This document shows positions 1 to 10,441 of a DNA stretch of 64,000 bases, piece after piece. The notes below the pieces were generated by a model that saw only the letters and a program-made list of their open reading frames with translations, made no database searches and was not told the DNA's origin. The stretch is from Myrica gale (lineage: Eukaryota > Streptophyta > Magnoliopsida > Fagales > Myricaceae), in contig OZ005621.1 in NCBI GenBank assembly GCA_963930655.1, positions 8,047,001 to 8,111,000 of the forward strand, written 5' to 3'. Each line of letters begins with the position of its first letter. Positions within the stretch are counted from its first letter, which is position 1. A program made the translations under genes and the position numbers.

Positions 1-365
1 GCTGCTGAAAGTCACCTATAGCAGCACTTTCTCTGACCGCCGTTAAAAAGACTATTGTTAAAAGACAATGAAGTTTTTACCAGCGGTCTTTTAATGGCGT
101 CGCGTTAGGTGACTTTCAGCGTCATTTTTGCGTGACCGTCGTTAAAAAGGCCGATTTTAAAAATCAAAAGAGTTTTTAACAGCGGTCTTGTTAACGGCGG
201 TCATGAAAAAACGACGCTATAGGTGACTTTTAGCTGCGTTTTTTATGACCGCCATTGAAAAGATAGTTGTTAAAAAATTATATTATTTTTTAACAGCGGT
301 CTTTTTAACGGCGGCTAGAAAACCGTCGTTATAACCTGGATATAACAGCGCCTTTAGTGACAGCC
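1..365. repeat. Subterminal repeats of a CACTA-like DNA transposon (fragment)
   Basis: This GC-richer stretch repeats two short motifs in both orientations. One is gaccgccgttaaaaag and its complement ctttttaacggcggtc; the other is agtcacctatagc/gctgaaagtcacc. Dense short direct and inverted repeats of this form are typical of CACTA (En/Spm) subterminal regions. No CACTA/CACTG terminus is visible here, so the element either runs off the window start or is degraded. The motif differs from the one at 1955-2472, so these may be two different elements. Confidence 0.45.
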
Positions 366-1954
366 ACCAAATTGATATTCTTTTTTTTTGCTTTATTAAT
401 TTTTTTAGGAACTATTTTTCTTTAATATTGAAATTAAGTATACATATAATATGATCCTAATATTGAATTACCCAAAAAAAATTATGATACGTATATATTA
501 CTTGGTTAATTCAATACTAATGAAATCATTATTGTATAGTTTAGAAAACATCTATTATCATACTTATAATGAGCATATATATTTTGAATAATTAGTACTT
601 ATAAAAAAAGAATCATTAGTAATATAATACTATTTAACTACGACATATTATTTACTTTCAAACAAAAATATATTGTGAGATTAGCTTATGCAATTAGGCA
701 ATTAGAGTACATAACTTAAAACGTGTAAAGTATGTCAATCGAATTGAATAATATCTAAGCATGGAGGTTTTGAATTCTATCATATATATATCAATTAAGG
801 TATTATAAAACAAAAGTATATATATATATACACATTAGTTTACTAGGAATATATTACTTAGGACAAAGATATACTCATTATCATACTTAGAAAAAAAAAG
901 ATATACTCATTATCACAATAAGAAGGATTGGTCTTTTTAGTTGTCATACATGTTTTATATGTACGCTCGTGGTTTATAGAATAAGATAACATCTTTAGAA
1001 AAGTTTGCAAATGAATTTTTATTATCAAAATTAAATTACCAAAGTTATCATATAACCTTAGAACTAACACTAAGTGCTATAACCTTCAAGTTATGGTAAA
1101 GATCATATAGTAACATGTCATATAGTTACTACCAAGTTCTGAGATTTTCTAAATACTAAGTATAAAATTCAAAGTAATATTAGTTCTAAGTCATTTTACG
1201 TACTAAGCATTAGGCTATATACAAAGCATTATACTTTTAAATTATAAATACTAGATACTATTACTATCAACCTATTTTAATTAAGATTATTATATTAGTT
1301 GTGAAAAAGAATGTAAAATAATATGTGATGTACCTAATAGTAAGTACTAAGATTTTGAAATACAGTTACCTATTACTAAGTAATATTAAGTTATTTTAGG
1401 TACTAAGTACCTTTGACTATGTACTAGGCAATATTCAGTGTAATATATGATCTAAGTACTTAAACTAACTCATGCTACAATATATGTCTCAATTTATGTA
1501 ATATAACTATAATTAGTGTGTAATAACGAAATAAATGTTATATTGTCAAAACTATTAGCAGAAGAAAAAATAAATGATAACTATTTTTATATCGATTATT
1601 GAAGTATAAAAACATATTAAAGAAATGGGAAGGAAAATTTAATTTCACGCCAAAGTCGTGTTTTCGCTCCCCGCTACTATTTTAATCAAAATCACCCTTT
1701 TTTGGTGCCCAGTGAGGGCGCATGTGCTACCGAGAGAACGAAATCACATAACAATCTTTTTCCGTGTTTCTTGACGAAGGAAAAACAGAGGAAAAGCCTT
1801 TGGATGAGATTGTTGGATTTAATCAATGATGAAGTATATTTTATTTTATAATCCTTTATTATTTAAGTTTTTACATCTAATGAATTATAATTATTAAAAT
1901 AAATTTAAAATACCGATTAAAAAAGCATGTACAAGAAAATATAGGAAAAAATTA
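366..1954. other. AT-rich stretch without a recognisable gene
   Basis: The sequence is strongly AT-rich with many short ATA/TTA runs. Imperfect repeats of a 'tactaagtattag'-like phrase recur around 1130-1450. I see no supported coding exon, RNA gene or element boundary. If the flanking CACTA-like blocks belong to one element, this would be its non-coding interior, but that cannot be shown. Confidence 0.4.
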
Positions 1955-2472
1955 CTTATAACAGCGTTTTTGGCTTATAGCAAGCAGGGAAAATGCTAGC
2001 GTTTTTAAAAACGTCGCTAAAATGCTATTATAAATTAGGAGAAACGCCAGTATTTTTAAAAACGTTGCTAAAAATCGATGCTATAAGTGAGAAAATCCAG
2101 CGTTTTTAAAAAAGTCGCTAAAAACCAATGTTGGAAATCAGGAAAACCGCTGCTAAAAGCGGGGAAACGCCAGCTTTTTTAAAAATGCCGCTAAAAAACC
2201 GTTGTTGGAAATCAGGAGAAACGTCAGCGTTTTTAAAAACGCTATTACAAAACCGCTGCTGTAAGCGGGGAAACGCCAACGCTTTTTTAAAATGCCGCTA
2301 AAAAACCGCTGATATAAGCGGGGGAATTACCATCGCGTTTCTGAAAACGTTGTTGAAGGCATTCCCGATGGAGAAAGGACAGCGGTCGAAAAATGCCGGT
2401 AAAAGTTTAACGGCGTTTTTTAGGCTTTTGCCAGCGGTTTTCCGACCGCTGTTGTAGCCTTTTTTTGCAGTG
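1955..2472. mobile_element. CACTA-superfamily transposon terminus with subterminal repeats
   Basis: About ten copies of the motif agcgtttttaaaaacg(t/c)cgctaaaa and its complement are packed into 500 bp. The right edge, read on the minus strand from 2472, begins CACTGCAAAAAAAGG, which resembles the CACTA/CACTG termini of plant En/Spm elements followed by an A-rich run. Directly beyond it lies the protease-region frame of a Copia element, which stops at this point, so the element appears to have inserted into or been joined to the Copia copy. The other end and the expected 3-bp duplication could not be fixed. Confidence 0.55.
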
Positions 2473-3515
2473 TCCACAAACTTATTTTTATCTCCGCACA
2501 TATGGTCACTTGCCGCATTGTCAAGCTATCACAAATTCTTCTCTTCATTATCTTCTCCTTTGTACGCCAACAACAAAGTGTGCTCTGTTTCTTATTTTTC
2601 GACATAATTAGCTTCTTCTTCAACATTGTTAGTACTTCTACACTCCCATGAATAATGACCATATTTTTCACAATTGAAACATTAGATTTGAGATTTGTCA
2701 TACCTCCTTGGATTTGATCTTGAATTGTTTCTTTTTCCACGCCCTCTTGATGATTGTCCATTGTCTCCATTATTGAAAAAATGATGATCATCTTTACTAC
2801 GTTATTTTCCTTTTCCATTTCTCCCTCGGCCTCTACCTTTGTGACCTCCATCTCGCTCCTCTTCCTTGTCTTTGAGAGAGAGCTTTGTAGCTAGAACTTG
2901 TTATAATGTCTCTTCCTTCTTCTTGTTGAGCCTTTCTTCGTGAGCTTGTAAAGATCTCACGAGTTCATCAATTGTGATGGCTTCCAAATCTTTCAACTCC
3001 TTGATAGCCACAACGATGTAGTCAAATTTTGATTGCAAAGAACGAAGGATGTTTTTTATGACACGAACATCCTCAAACTTTTCTCCATATTTCTTCATTT
3101 GATTGACTATGGCCAACACACGTGAAAAGTAATTCGCCATTGACTCGAATTTTTTCATGTGTAAGACTTGTGTTTGAAGTCGAACCTTCTTCACTTTGTC
3201 CACTCCTTGGTAGAAGGTTTGTAAAATCTCTCATGCTTGCTTGGAGGTGGTTGCATTTGCCACCTTTTCGAACATAACTTCATCCAAACATTGATAGATG
3301 AGCATGAGCGCTTGTTGGTCCTTCTTCCGGATCTTCTGAAAAAAATCCATTTGATTAGGACTCAATTGAGCATCCTCACTAGGCTCTTCAAAGTCTTTCT
3401 CTACAACATCTCATGCATCTTAGGATCCAAGCAACGCCTTTATTCGAATGCACCAATTATCAAAATTGTTTTTCGAAAGGAGAGGAAAATGAAAGGGAAA
3501 TGTGAAATTGACCAT
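2473..3515 (-). pseudogene. Ty1/Copia retrotransposon gag-protease remnant
   Basis: Read on the minus strand from an ATG at 3515, the broken frame gives a Copia gag: an N-terminal segment beginning MVNFTF, then a UBN2/retrotran_gag segment (2901-3203) with [17 protein letters not shown] and [22 protein letters not shown] zinc knuckle follows (CFNCEKYGHYSWEC, about 2650-2690). Near 2500 comes the start of the protease region, LDNAASDHMCGDK, where the usual catalytic DTGAS is altered. Several in-frame stops and frame changes make it non-functional. It ends abruptly at the CACTA-like terminus at 2472. No integrase, reverse transcriptase or second LTR is present. Confidence 0.8.
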
Positions 3516-3537
3516 TTTTCTAGGATCAAGAACTTAA

Positions 3538-3549
3538 GCTCTGATATCA
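3538..3549 (-). other. Primer binding site of the Copia remnant (initiator tRNA-Met type)
   Basis: On the minus strand this reads TGATATCAGAGC, one base from the canonical plant Copia PBS TGGTATCAGAGC. It lies between the LTR end and the gag ATG, as expected. Confidence 0.65.
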
Positions 3550-3560
3550 GTTTCTTGGAT

Positions 3561-3860
3561 TGAGCCACACTATGAAGCAAAGTGGACAAAATAAATACTT
3601 CAACAAAAGCTTTATTCCAATTACTTTAGAAATAACACAAAAGTTGCATGGATATTTATAGTCCACGACTTTACAACTTCTAAAACATAACACCCAAATA
3701 AATCTCACATAATTCACCATAATAAATCTCATTTAATCCCCACATAATGAGAATATTAAAAAGATCTCTAATTCTTCAACTTTATAACCTATAAGAATAC
3801 TAAAAGACATAACATCTTTATTAACTAATTTTAGCATAAGTCTGAGACATTCTACTGTCA
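3561..3860 (-). repeat. Probable 5' LTR of the Copia remnant
   Basis: On the minus strand the block starts TGACAG at 3860 and ends GGCTCA at 3561, giving TG...CA ends, about 11 bp before the PBS. The length of about 300 bp suits a small Copia LTR. With the opposite LTR missing, the boundaries rest on the TG/CA ends and PBS spacing only. Confidence 0.5.
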
Positions 3861-4543
3861 AATAAGACGAGGTGGTTCTCAGAGGAAAGTAAAATGGGAA
3901 TTGGCATGAGTGGATTGGTCACATCACATGATGCGCCATTTCTTGAATGGGCAGTGACGATTTCTCACATATTTATTGTTATCTTTTCGAGGTCTAAGCT
4001 ATGCAAGACATTGACACCTTTGTAAAATTAAAGCTAATTTAATGGAGTCTTGTTACATATAGAAGTACATGTTTGGATGGGGTATGCAGAAAATTGCACT
4101 GTTGTTCTACATGCCCTCTAAATTGAATGAAAAAAGGGCATATCAAGCCACCTCCCACATTCTACTCCAGTTTGGAACATCAATCGGAGTCCGAAGTTCA
4201 AAACTTCCGCTTAGCGGGTAAACAGAAGACACTAGGAGTAGCAAAATCTAACAAATTACCAGAAACAAAATTACAGATGGAAAAGGAAGACCTGCATAAA
4301 GAAAATCCACTTAAGCAAATATCATCATGGAAAAAGATTGCATAGAAAAAGTATTCCCGGCTACCTTTGCAATCCAATCCCGGAAGTATGGCAAATGGGA
4401 AGAATACAAACGAAAAAAAATCGGGGTCCTCAGGTGAGAGGCTATGTGCGATTAAAAGCAACAAAACAGAATACCCATGTGAAGACCAGTTCAATGCACA
4501 ATCTTGGTGCCATTTGCAGTTTGAATATGCATATGGCTGACGG
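3861..4543. other. Intergenic, downstream of the ERF gene
   Basis: No supported exon. This stretch should contain the 3' UTR of the minus-strand ERF gene. The short frames here are antisense shadows or chance. Confidence 0.5.
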
Positions 4544-5875
4544 TCATGAATCTGAGACTAAAAGTGCATCCCAGATCATATCCATGTCCAAGGAGGGCAT
4601 TCTACTTAACTGAACAGCATCCACATCAGAAAACACCTCCTGAGTTTTGATGTTCTCAATCTCATCTGATCCAACTTTGCTCTCCAACTCGAACTGCCAT
4701 TCTTTTCTTGATGCGTTTTGGCTCAAAACTTTGAGTTTGGTATTCTCAGAGAGTTGGTTCTTTGGTGATGTTTTGGTTGCATAATTGGGCTTCTTATGAG
4801 CGGAAATGCTTTGTGATATCGCCCGTAACTTTGCCTCGAGAAGGGCAGCGGTGGCTCCATTCAAGGAATTGGCCTTAAGTTGATGCTTTTGATCGGGGAA
4901 ATTCAATTTTGCATACTCCCCACGTAGCATGTAAGCCGCTGTGTCGTATGCCGTGGCAGCCTCTTCAGCAGTGTCAAACGTCCCCAACCAAACTCTTGTC
5001 CTATTTCTCGGCAACCTTATCTCAGCCACCCATTTCCCCCAGTGCCTTTGCCTTACCCCTCTGTATAGCTTTCCTTGCAATGACACGGTTGAAAAATTAG
5101 TCTTCTGTAGCTGATTCAGCATTCTTCGTCCAGTGTACTTCATAGGCTGCGTCTTGGTGGTGCTGAGCCAGGATTCATTAAGCTCTTCATTAAGACCTTT
5201 AGAGGAGTAGTTTGTCCAATCTTGATGGACTTTGACCCATTCGTTGCCCCGATGGGACTGAAATTGGCCAATTTGGGACACAGGAAAGAAAGGGTGTGAA
5301 GATGAAGATATAGATTGACATTTTGTGTTCGCTCCAGGCGAGTCTGCAATTCGTGCAGATGAATCTAACATGGTAGGTTCCTGCAGAAATAAAGTTAAAT
5401 TTGGGAACTTGGATGTGGCTGACAATGAAGATGGAGACGAGGGTTGAGAAACTTGATCAGCTTGTGTTAGTTTTGGAAACGTATCCAAAAAATTTACAGG
5501 AATGAATCTTTCTTTGGCACCTGATGCTGAAGCTCCAGGCGGGTGGACTGAATTCAATCCATAAACAAATGGACTCATGTGGTGTTTATGGATAACATAC
5601 TGTTCAGTGAAACCAGGGATGTTTTCCGTCGAAGTGGCACCGGAAGCCTCCTCTGCGGAAGAACTAGACTCGGAACTTGAAAAGGGCCTATCAGGTGATG
5701 CTGATGATGATTTCATGCCACCGCTACCACCGTGGTGGTGACAAGAAGTCTGAGTCAGAACGCCCCAGTTGAGTGGATCACCAAAAAAATTTGATCCCGC
5801 GGCCGTTCCTGGAATATAAGCCGACAAGTAGTCGCTTTGCATGAAGGCTTCTATCTTAGGAAACTGATCTTCCAT
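4544..5875 (-). CDS. AP2/ERF transcription factor, ERF061/ERF062-like (DREB A-6 group)
   Basis: An intronless 443-residue frame. I place the start at the ATG at 5875 (MEDQFPK...) because related ERF proteins begin close to such a MED motif; an in-frame ATG at 5968 would add 31 unconserved residues. One AP2 domain lies at about residues 269-327, from [20 protein letters not shown] to AKLNFPD, and contains the [19 protein letters not shown] and [17 protein letters not shown] blocks that contact GCC-box/DRE DNA. The long N-terminal region is Ser/Pro/His-rich ([20 protein letters not shown]). The C-terminus is acidic and ends [13 protein letters not shown], a plausible activation segment. It should act in the nucleus as a DNA-binding regulator, and the group is linked to stress and hormone responses. 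Assignment to ERF061/062 rather than RAP2.4 relatives rests on the domain context and C-terminus and is less certain than the family. Confidence 0.9.
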   Translation of the reverse strand: MEDQFPKIEAFMQSDYLSAYIPGTAAGSNFFGDPLNWGVLTQTSCHHHGGSGGMKSSSASPDRPFSSSESSSSAEEASGATSTENIPGFTEQYVIHKHHMSPFVYGLNSVHPPGASASGAKERFIPVNFLDTFPKLTQADQVSQPSSPSSLSATSKFPNLTLFLQEPTMLDSSARIADSPGANTKCQSISSSSHPFFPVSQIGQFQSHRGNEWVKVHQDWTNYSSKGLNEELNESWLSTTKTQPMKYTGRRMLNQLQKTNFSTVSLQGKLYRGVRQRHWGKWVAEIRLPRNRTRVWLGTFDTAEEAATAYDTAAYMLRGEYAKLNFPDQKHQLKANSLNGATAALLEAKLRAISQSISAHKKPNYATKTSPKNQLSENTKLKVLSQNASRKEWQFELESKVGSDEIENIKTQEVFSDVDAVQLSRMPSLDMDMIWDALLVSDS

Positions 5876-7447
5876 GCAAGTCGTTTGGGTGAAAGAGAAA
5901 AAGTAGGGAAAGAGATAGGAATGATGCAAAGTGAAGGCACTATGCTTCATATATTTATCCTGATGCACAGCTCAGTGAAAGGAATCGCTAATTCTGATTT
6001 GAAAATTAAACAATTACTTTATGTTATAATCGAAGCTATCACTCTGAGTCATCGTCAGATCTGTTTCTGCAAAAAGAATAAGCTCACCACCTTCCATTTT
6101 CTCCCACACGTTCGTGCTGTCCATTCTCAATGTTTCTTGGTCAACCAATAAGAACCTGACAACTCAAGCCGCAGTTGCTTACCTGTCATCCGAGGGAAAT
6201 TCCTTGGCACCTCCTATACACGGGCTCGGACGTACCTAGATTGTGTTGGGTTAGCGTGTATTTTGAGAATTTTGTGCGTTTTGAGAATTTTTAAGTCATG
6301 TTAACTTTATTGGTATGCGTGTTGTAGTTATTTTTAAATGATGTTAAAAAACATGTTCGGTTTGTGTATTCTCAGGATTTAAAAAATCCTGAGAATGCAA
6401 ACAAAACGAACAAGCCCCTAGTTCAGCTTAGACGTAGCTGCGAGGCCTTATCACTACGGCAAATTTCAGAAAGGCTGGACGGCTCACAATTCAGACTTCC
6501 GTTTAAGTCATCGATTTTTATCATCGTGAAGAATCGAACCCAAGTCCCCAAGCCCCTTCTGGTTTCAACTAGTGCACCCCAATTAGGCAATTCAGGGTGG
6601 GTTAGGATTTCTGTTCATCTATGAAAGTGACCACAAACCTACAAACTTTACTTTTTCAAGATATTATTACGAGGTTTGTTTACGAACGATCATGCGAAAG
6701 ACCCACATTGTTATAGTCTCCCTTTTTACTTTACATATTGAACTAATTGATAAGCAAATTAGAACCTTTAATACAGTGGACATAAGACTCTAAGCGTCAT
6801 TGTCATTTCTTAGGGGAAAATAATTGCAAATAAAGAATTGAAGAAGCACAAATTTGGAACATTGACCTACCTATATTTGAGGTGGGGAGCCTCATGATTG
6901 GTTCTGAATTGCAGGTTCCTAATTAGTTAGCTGGAAGCCCCATATAATTAAGAGAACTTTTTAGCTTTGAACAGCCTTAATTCAAACATTAATAAATTGC
7001 CTTTTTTTTTAGGTGTGAGGAAATCATGGCTGTCTTTCCAGAATGTAGTATTAGAGAAATGGCAATGCTATCACCACTGGAATATCTTATTTGGCGCTTC
7101 TGGTCCTGGATGCATCACCATATGTCGTTTGGCAAGGGCTAGGAGACACAGGAGTTCCACATCAATTCAAGCAAAAAAGGTGGCGGGACCTCCCATGGCC
7201 CCATCTGCACCTCCAATTTTGAGCCACGAATGATTAGAGCTTCTGACTTAGGTAGCCTTTGTTTGCAGCCACCTTAAGCTACCTCTTTTGGTCATAGCCA
7301 CTTGGAGTAACCATTCAAAGGGTGAAGAAATTAACTAGCCTGTCAGAGAGAGAGAGAGATTCCCAAGAGCTCTTTATTTCACTTTTTGGCAGGTAGAATT
7401 ATTCTCTATAAACAGGCTCTTCCAGTAGGGCAATTGTTTGTCTTGGT
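5876..7447. other. Intergenic, ERF upstream region
   Basis: No supported gene. An AT-rich TATA-like tract on the minus strand near 5950 could serve the ERF gene. A perfect hairpin with 12-bp arms (attctcaggatt) occupies 6368-6396, inside a stretch that looks like a small decayed MITE (about 6240-6420). A short GA microsatellite lies near 7350. Confidence 0.45.
6368..6396. repeat. Short perfect hairpin, probable MITE core
   Basis: Arms attctcaggatt and aatcctgagaat flank a 5-nt AT centre. The surrounding 'ttttgagaattttgtgcgttttgagaa' phrases repeat the same core, suggesting a decayed miniature element. No TSD was found. Confidence 0.4.
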
Positions 7448-7456
7448 TATTTTATA

Positions 7457-8264
7457 GGGTTAATACCCTTTTTAGTCTCTAGGTTTTGGGGCGGTACTCT
7501 TTTTAGTCTCTAGGTTTTATTTTTGTTCAAAACAGTCCCTAGGTTATTTACGTTTGTCTTTTTAGTCCTTCCGTCCAATTCCGTCACTCCCGAGCCCAGT
7601 CAGCTAACGGCGGGACACGTCACACCCAATAGAATATTGTCACGTGTACTAATTTTTTTTTTAAAAAAAAACAATTTCCACATGGTTAAAAGAAAAAAAA
7701 AAAAAAAACCAAAGGTTCCCGTGGCCACCTCCCCGTCGCCGGCGAAGGGTGGCCTCCCTGGCCACCACCGAGCGACGGGGAGCCCAGATCGCGCGAGGGA
7801 GCCCAGATCTGGGCTCCCTCGCGCGAACGGGGGTGGCCCCCCGGCCACCACCGTCGACGGGGAGCCCAGATCTGGGCTCCCGCTCGGCGGTGGCCAAACG
7901 GGGAGCCCAGATCTGGGCTCCCCGTCGCCGGGGTGAGTGCCCCCGGCCACCCCCGTCGACGGGGAGCCCAAATCTGGGCTCCCCGTTCGGTGGTGGCCAC
8001 GGGGCCGCCTCTCCCGTATTTTTTTTTTAGTTTTGTCCATGTGGACATTTTTATTATTTTTAAAAAAGTTGGTACACGTGTCAATATTCTATTGGGTGTG
8101 ACGTGTCACACCGTTAGCTGACTGGGCTCGGGAGTGACGGAATTGGACGAAATGACTAAAAAGACAAACGTAAATAACCTAGGGACTGTTTTGAACAAAA
8201 ATAAAACCTAGGGACTAAAAAGAGTACCGCCACAAAACCTAGGGACTAAAAAGGACATTAACCC
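7457..8264. mobile_element. Non-autonomous Mutator-like element (MULE) with long TIRs and 9-bp TSD
   Basis: An 808-bp element with terminal inverted repeats over 200 bp long. The left arm starts GGGTTAATACCC and the right arm ends GGACATTAACCC, and both contain the phrases 'cctagggac/gtctctagg' and 'gtgacggaattggac'. Exact 9-bp target duplications TATTTTATA flank it at 7448-7456 and 8265-8273, which is diagnostic for MULEs. The interior (about 7720-8015) is very GC-rich and holds repeated palindromes. No transposase is encoded, so movement would need one supplied in trans. The long frames over the GC-rich core are composition artefacts. Confidence 0.93.
7797..7983. repeat. Four 22-bp palindromes in the MULE core
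   Basis: Three perfect and one nearly perfect copy of a 22-bp palindrome centred on CCCAGATCTGGG lie at 7797-7818, 7860-7881, 7901-7922 and 7962-7983 (one central change, AAATC for AGATC). A half copy precedes them at 7777-7790. Copies are separated by Gly/Pro-codon-like GC spacers such as ccaccgtcgacgg. Confidence 0.9.
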
Positions 8265-8273
8265 TATTTTATA

Positions 8274-10433
8274 AGCCATGCACATGGTCCTTGCTAAGCT
8301 ACCAGTGCGATATGTTGATGATTGGAAAGCAGAGAAACGAGGCCAAAGTTCCTTAATACTGCTTTTGCTTTTTCCTTTTCCCTCTTGCAGAACAGAGTTC
8401 TTTATTCCTTCCTGTCCTTTAGGACTCGAAACGATAAAACCGAGCAGAGTTAAAAGGCAAGTCCACACACACCACCCCTTACTTTTGTAGTGCAAAAGAT
8501 GGATTAGACATGTGAAACTGGCTTCACCAACTAGCTGTGCCTGTGCATGACAAATTATGCTGGAGTCTGAAACCTACTGCCCTGGACATGCCTTGTTCTG
8601 GTTCTGTTCAGTAATGCTCCACGCTTCTCAGCCTTGATTCATGAACATAAGTATTCTGCAGCATATATAGTAGAAACCAGAAAGGTTTTTGTCTCACGCT
8701 TCAACAAAAAAATGGAATACAAGTATAATGATTCTGCCGTCTCTGTTTTAAATGGCTTGGCTTGCTAACTCAAAACAGTTCATTTCGTTCTAAAAAGTTC
8801 AGAATAGGAAGACAAAAACCCTGCTGATAACTTTTCAGAAGAAAACAACCGGCGTGACAAACAGATCTACTCTCCCTTCTCTTCTCATTTATGGAATAGT
8901 TTTGTTGAATATTCTATGTATGTGGTCTAATGTGAGAGAGAGAGAGAGTTGTCCTTTGTCAGTGGTTTATAAGATGTTGGCTTCCTAACCTTCACAACCA
9001 CCCTTGAAGCCCTTTTGTTAAAGTATCTTGGCATTACCAATTGTATGAAAACCAGTCATCAGAAGGTAAAATGTACAAAAATAAATACAAAGCCACAGGT
9101 TGCAGTCGATCTGGTGCAACTGCTCCTGCATTTGACTACATACCTTCCCTTTTACTTTTATTATTCCCCCCCTCCCCCGCCCACCCCCCTTCCATCCTTT
9201 TTCTAGGGGTTTCTAACCTTTAAGCATGAAGTTCATGCCTTCATACCGACGCCTTTTATCTGTCCTCTCTGTTCGAGTCATTACAGCCCACAGTTTCATC
9301 ATATTCTAAGTAACATGATCAGGACATAAAGTGAGACGAGAAAAAAAAAAAACCCAAAGAAAGAGTGTAAAAGATGAAAACAATTGCAGCAAAGTGGAAT
9401 CCTCCTTGTACAAAATTATTCTCTGATCATCTTTTGCTTCTTCTACCCACTTACTCTTCCCTGCAGGTTTCTAGTTCAATGCAAGATCTTCTCTCAGTTG
9501 TCCAGCTAGCTAAAAAAAGAATCTTTTAATAACCCTATACATAGCCAGCCATGAGCCATCCGTAGCCCTCATTATCATACTCATCCTCATCTCCCTCGTC
9601 AAAATCTACGAAGAAATACCCTAAAGGGAAAATTTTATTCCTCTTGTACCAATTTCAGATATGAACTACCCATTATGTTAATATTGCTTCTTCTTTTCTT
9701 AGCTTATGGCTTCAATATTACCTGCATATATAGGCTCTCGCTCACTGTATATACAGTGTGGATCCCGAGATATATTTTCTTCTGGGGGCCACATATGTAT
9801 ATACTGATGCCTTAGGGTCATATTACCATAAATAAATGCTTTTGCAAAATTTTGACGACAAACTTTTGAGGCATATATATTGTATAGACTAGTTCGACCT
9901 TCTTTCTTTGCTGCATCCTGCATCCCATTTGGCTGTTTTCTGTCTAAGTTAATAAAATATATAGAATCATGAGTTACTGTCGTCATAGATCCCTACATAT
10001 TCTGACTGATTTTCTAATTAAGAAGTATACAATACGCTCCCCGCGGCCACCTTCCCCTGCAGGTCTCTACGTGGCTCCAGTACCATCGCTAACGCGTATT
10101 ATTCTCTTCTTTTTCCCGTACGTATAGTCAGGGTCGCTGTAAACAGACTCAACAGGGACGATGCGTAGAGAACCAGCAAGGCCTTTAAGGAGAACACTAG
10201 AACAATCTTATCCTGAAACTCAGTTGTACTTGCCTAGCTATAGCTCTCTTGTCCCGGTGACCACATGACCCCCTCCAATTCCATTTGTATAACGCCTGAA
10301 TAATTCTAACACTTTATGGTTAGTTTAACGAAGTAGGGTTGTCATTAACGTTGTTAAAATTATCCTCCTCATCGTTTCGATTAGTTTAATCATGCGCAGA
10401 GAAGACAAATCATTGGTTGAGAAAACTTGCGGG
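8274..10433. other. Intergenic, no confirmed gene
   Basis: GA and CT microsatellites (about 8934-8948) and a pyrimidine/C-rich run (9165-9190) are present. A short acidic open frame on the minus strand (9535-9620), preceded by an acceptor-like CCCTTTAG, is the only coding hint and is treated as a finding. The 95-residue minus-strand frame at 9699-9986 matches nothing I recognise. Confidence 0.4.
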
Positions 10434-10441
10434 GCCGTGGC

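Noticed and set aside
4127-4613. Plus-strand frames overlapping the ERF 3' end
   Set aside because: Antisense to or adjoining a clear AP2 gene, with no recognisable domain.
7523-8121. Several overlapping Gly/Pro/Arg-rich frames of 60-146 codons on both strands
   Set aside because: They lie in the GC-rich palindromic core of a MULE bounded by 9-bp TSDs. Open frames in every phase are expected from the composition, and none matches a family.
9699-9986. 95-codon minus-strand frame
   Set aside because: Low complexity with several 'atatat' tracts; no domain recognised.
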